This document shows positions 62,123 to 64,000 of a stretch of 64,000 nt of DNA, piece by piece. The notes beneath the pieces were generated by a model. That model did not search any database, was not told the DNA's origin, and saw only the letters and a list, made by a program, of their open reading frames with translations. How positions within the stretch are numbered: the stretch's first letter is position 1; each line of letters opens with the position of its first letter. Source of the stretch: an uncultured Chitinophagaceae bacterium. Lineage in GTDB: Bacteria; Bacteroidota; Bacteroidia; Chitinophagales; Chitinophagaceae. The stretch covers positions 1 to 64,000 of the forward strand of contig CALCII010000011.1 of NCBI GenBank assembly GCA_937907395.1. The letters run 5' to 3'. The translations under genes and the position numbers were made by a program.

Positions 62123-64000
62123 ATGAAGCACATCTTTTCTTTTTTGCTTGTATTCCTTTTTAGCCAGACTATACTGGCCCAATCCGGTGCCGACATCACG
62201 CCCGAGGCCAACAGCAACACCCGTTACGAATATCTTACTGCCGGTAAACCCGGAACCATTTACGTGGCAAAACGTATAAACTATGCCATCAGTCATCTGC
62301 TTGAATACAATGGCAGCAAATGGAGTAATATCAGTCCGGTTGCTGAAGGTTTCGATGGTTTCTATTCCATGAGTCACGATGGTAAAGAAACATTATACTG
62401 TTATGCATCAACCAAAACAGACGGAACACATCTCTACCGCCGCAAAGGAACCAGCTGGGATACACTTCCGCTTGGTTCATTAAACGGCAGACTGCGTTCT
62501 GTATGGGTGTCACCAAATGGGCAACTGTTCATCCGTGGAAAATTTAAAAATGAGAATGGCAGTTATTTCATTGCCACCTGGAAAAACGAACAATGGCAAC
62601 CTGTTGGCCAGCCGGTGGATCATCGCTTTCTCAACAATGCATTTGAACAATATGCAGGAAACAATTTTGGAATGGATGGAACCGGAACTCTTTTTGTGGA
62701 AATTTTCCGTTACGAAAAAGGAAACTCCCGCAGCTATATTGCCATATGGGATGGAAAGAAATGGGGATTGCTCGATACCAGTAAATATCCCCTCGAAGGA
62801 AGTATTTCCAATATGGCTGTATCAAAAAATGGAAACATTTACCTCGCCGGATATTTTAAAGATGCCAACGGAAAATATTGTGTGCCTGCATGGGATGGAA
62901 AAAAATGGAACACCTACACCACCAGCAGTAATATTTATGATGTGGCAGTAGATGCCAGCGACAAACTATATGCCGCCGGTTGGGTAATGTCAAAATCCAA
63001 CTACGTAGTGCAAACATGGGAAAACGACAGCTGGACCGATTACGCATCCTCCGACGGTTTTTTTCAAAACATTGTCTTTGGAAATAATTCACTTTATGCA
63101 GTTGTAAACTCCGGTAACGCCAATGTATACCAGCTGATTCCGGGAGGGCTTACCACAAAATCAAAACAAACGGAAAGCAACACCACATCATCAACTGTAA
63201 GTAACAGTTCATCTGCTGTAACCAACAGTTCAACTACTGCAACACAGCCCGCCGCTCCTCCACATACAGATAAAAAAGCAAAAGAAATGTGGAGCGTTTA
63301 CGAAGATTTCAAAACCACATTCCTTCCCAAGTTTAAAGAAATCGATCAGTTGTTGCGCAGTATGCTTGAAGTGGGCGACAATGGAAAATTCACCAACCAG
63401 GTGGTTTGGAAAAGCAGCGCCTACCGTATGAAACAATTAATACCTCCGGCTTATCAAACCATACAAAGCATTCGTGGAAAAATCAGTGCCCTGTCCCTGC
63501 AAAAAGGCGACAACTACCTTGCCGATGATTTGCAGGAAGCCCTCAATGCCTACAATCGTTTTCTTGTGCAAACCGAAAGTTTGATGGAGCAAATGCAATA
63601 TGGATTGATTACCGATGAAATGAAAGATGAGTTAGACGAAATGGGCAAAGCCGGTAGCAACCTCAACACCAAATTGCTTCAATTAAATAAAACAAAAGAC
63701 AGTTATCAGAAACGCATGGCTGCTGCAGCGTCTTCTCAGCCCACCAACGAATTGCTGAGCACCGGAACTGATAAGCCGGGCAATACCACAACAACCAAAC
63801 AGGAACCGGCTGTTGAAATCAAAACCAAAACATATACGTTGAATGTGTATAGTGGCTGGGCCGATATTTTTAAGAACCCCGCCAATGCCACCACGTATTT
63901 GCGTTCTTCCTTTGGGAATAAAAAACCGGCCGATGTTTTTAAAGAAGCGCCTAATGGCTGGATCAAAAATGAATCTTATGTGAATTCATTGCAGATGCGG
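62123..64000 (+). CDS. Secreted repeat protein, cut by the window end
   Basis: 626 codons are visible from ATG 62123 with no stop before 64000. A signal peptide (MKHIFSFLLVFLFSQTILAQ) is followed by about 330 residues of WDGKKW-type beta-propeller-like repeats (IAIWDGKKWGLLD, VPAWDGKKWNTYT, VQTWENDSWTDY). A Ser/Thr linker follows (about 350-380), then a helical domain (MWSVYEDFKTTFLPKFKEID onward), a second linker, and the start of a further domain with YSGWADIFKNPANATTYLR. Function unknown. Confidence 0.75.
   Translation, partial: MKHIFSFLLVFLFSQTILAQSGADITPEANSNTRYEYLTAGKPGTIYVAKRINYAISHLLEYNGSKWSNISPVAEGFDGFYSMSHDGKETLYCYASTKTDGTHLYRRKGTSWDTLPLGSLNGRLRSVWVSPNGQLFIRGKFKNENGSYFIATWKNEQWQPVGQPVDHRFLNNAFEQYAGNNFGMDGTGTLFVEIFRYEKGNSRSYIAIWDGKKWGLLDTSKYPLEGSISNMAVSKNGNIYLAGYFKDANGKYCVPAWDGKKWNTYTTSSNIYDVAVDASDKLYAAGWVMSKSNYVVQTWENDSWTDYASSDGFFQNIVFGNNSLYAVVNSGNANVYQLIPGGLTTKSKQTESNTTSSTVSNSSSAVTNSSTTATQPAAPPHTDKKAKEMWSVYEDFKTTFLPKFKEIDQLLRSMLEVGDNGKFTNQVVWKSSAYRMKQLIPPAYQTIQSIRGKISALSLQKGDNYLADDLQEALNAYNRFLVQTESLMEQMQYGLITDEMKDELDEMGKAGSNLNTKLLQLNKTKDSYQKRMAAAASSQPTNELLSTGTDKPGNTTTTKQEPAVEIKTKTYTLNVYSGWADIFKNPANATTYLRSSFGNKKPADVFKEAPNGWIKNESYVNSLQMR

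Overview
The window reads as chromosome of a Bacteroidota, most likely a Chitinophagaceae-like organism. The grounds are a type IX secretion C-terminal domain on a large secreted protein, promoter-like TAnnTTTG (-7) elements instead of -35/-10 boxes, start codons without clear Shine-Dalgarno sequences, and an arginine pathway that uses an N-acylornithine carbamoyltransferase of the Bacteroides type. No rRNA, tRNA, insertion sequence with a transposase, or CRISPR array was seen.

Layout. 1-402: tandem 124-bp repeats with inverted arms. 464-8673: a GT2/GT-C glycosyltransferase pair, a small membrane protein, a DUF4397 lipoprotein, a two-domain M16 peptidase, an esterase and a DinB-like protein. 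9070-23679: a [NiFe]-hydrogenase locus. A leftward operon hyaA-hyaB-hyaC-hyaD encodes a membrane-bound group 1d enzyme whose small subunit has the six-cysteine signature of O2-tolerant hydrogenases. A divergent rightward set encodes a mini HupE-like protein, hypA, hypB, hypF, hypC, hypD, a TonB-dependent receptor, a VWA protein and hypE. 24925-33840: a leftward arginine operon (GNAT, argG, argC, argD, argF', argB, argE, a four-helix-bundle ORF, argH) with a long leader that holds a candidate 17-codon leader peptide. 34216-35169: polyphosphate kinase 2. 35759-41056: a second hydrogenase, hoxEFUYH (cytoplasmic NAD-linked, group 3d), with the convergent protease gene hoxW. 41310-53492: housekeeping and assorted genes (a desaturase, a DUF2007-like protein, dnaN, an HtrA-like protease pair, a nitroreductase-like protein, two aminotransferases, gdhA, small proteins). 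53621-64000: secreted and membrane proteins, ending in an open ORF.

How the genes work together. Hya would feed electrons from H2 through cytochrome b into the quinone pool even in air. Hox would exchange H2 electrons with NAD(H) in the cytoplasm. Both can share the single Hyp maturation set, with HyaD and HoxW as separate endopeptidases. The receptor inside the hyp run is a candidate metal (nickel?) importer. The arginine genes form a complete acylated-intermediate route; the substrate-deciding residue of ArgF' suggests N-succinyl rather than N-acetyl intermediates.

Most striking feature. Intergenic DNA is filled with a modular, dispersed, hairpin-forming repeat family whose modules recur in a fixed order. 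Pieces of it also lie inside genes: ArgF' and ArgC carry in-frame module-derived loops, argH carries a module, hypF may start in one, and the DUF2007-like protein ends in one. A four-helix-bundle ORF between argE and argH is bounded by inverted copies of one module and looks like a small mobile cassette.
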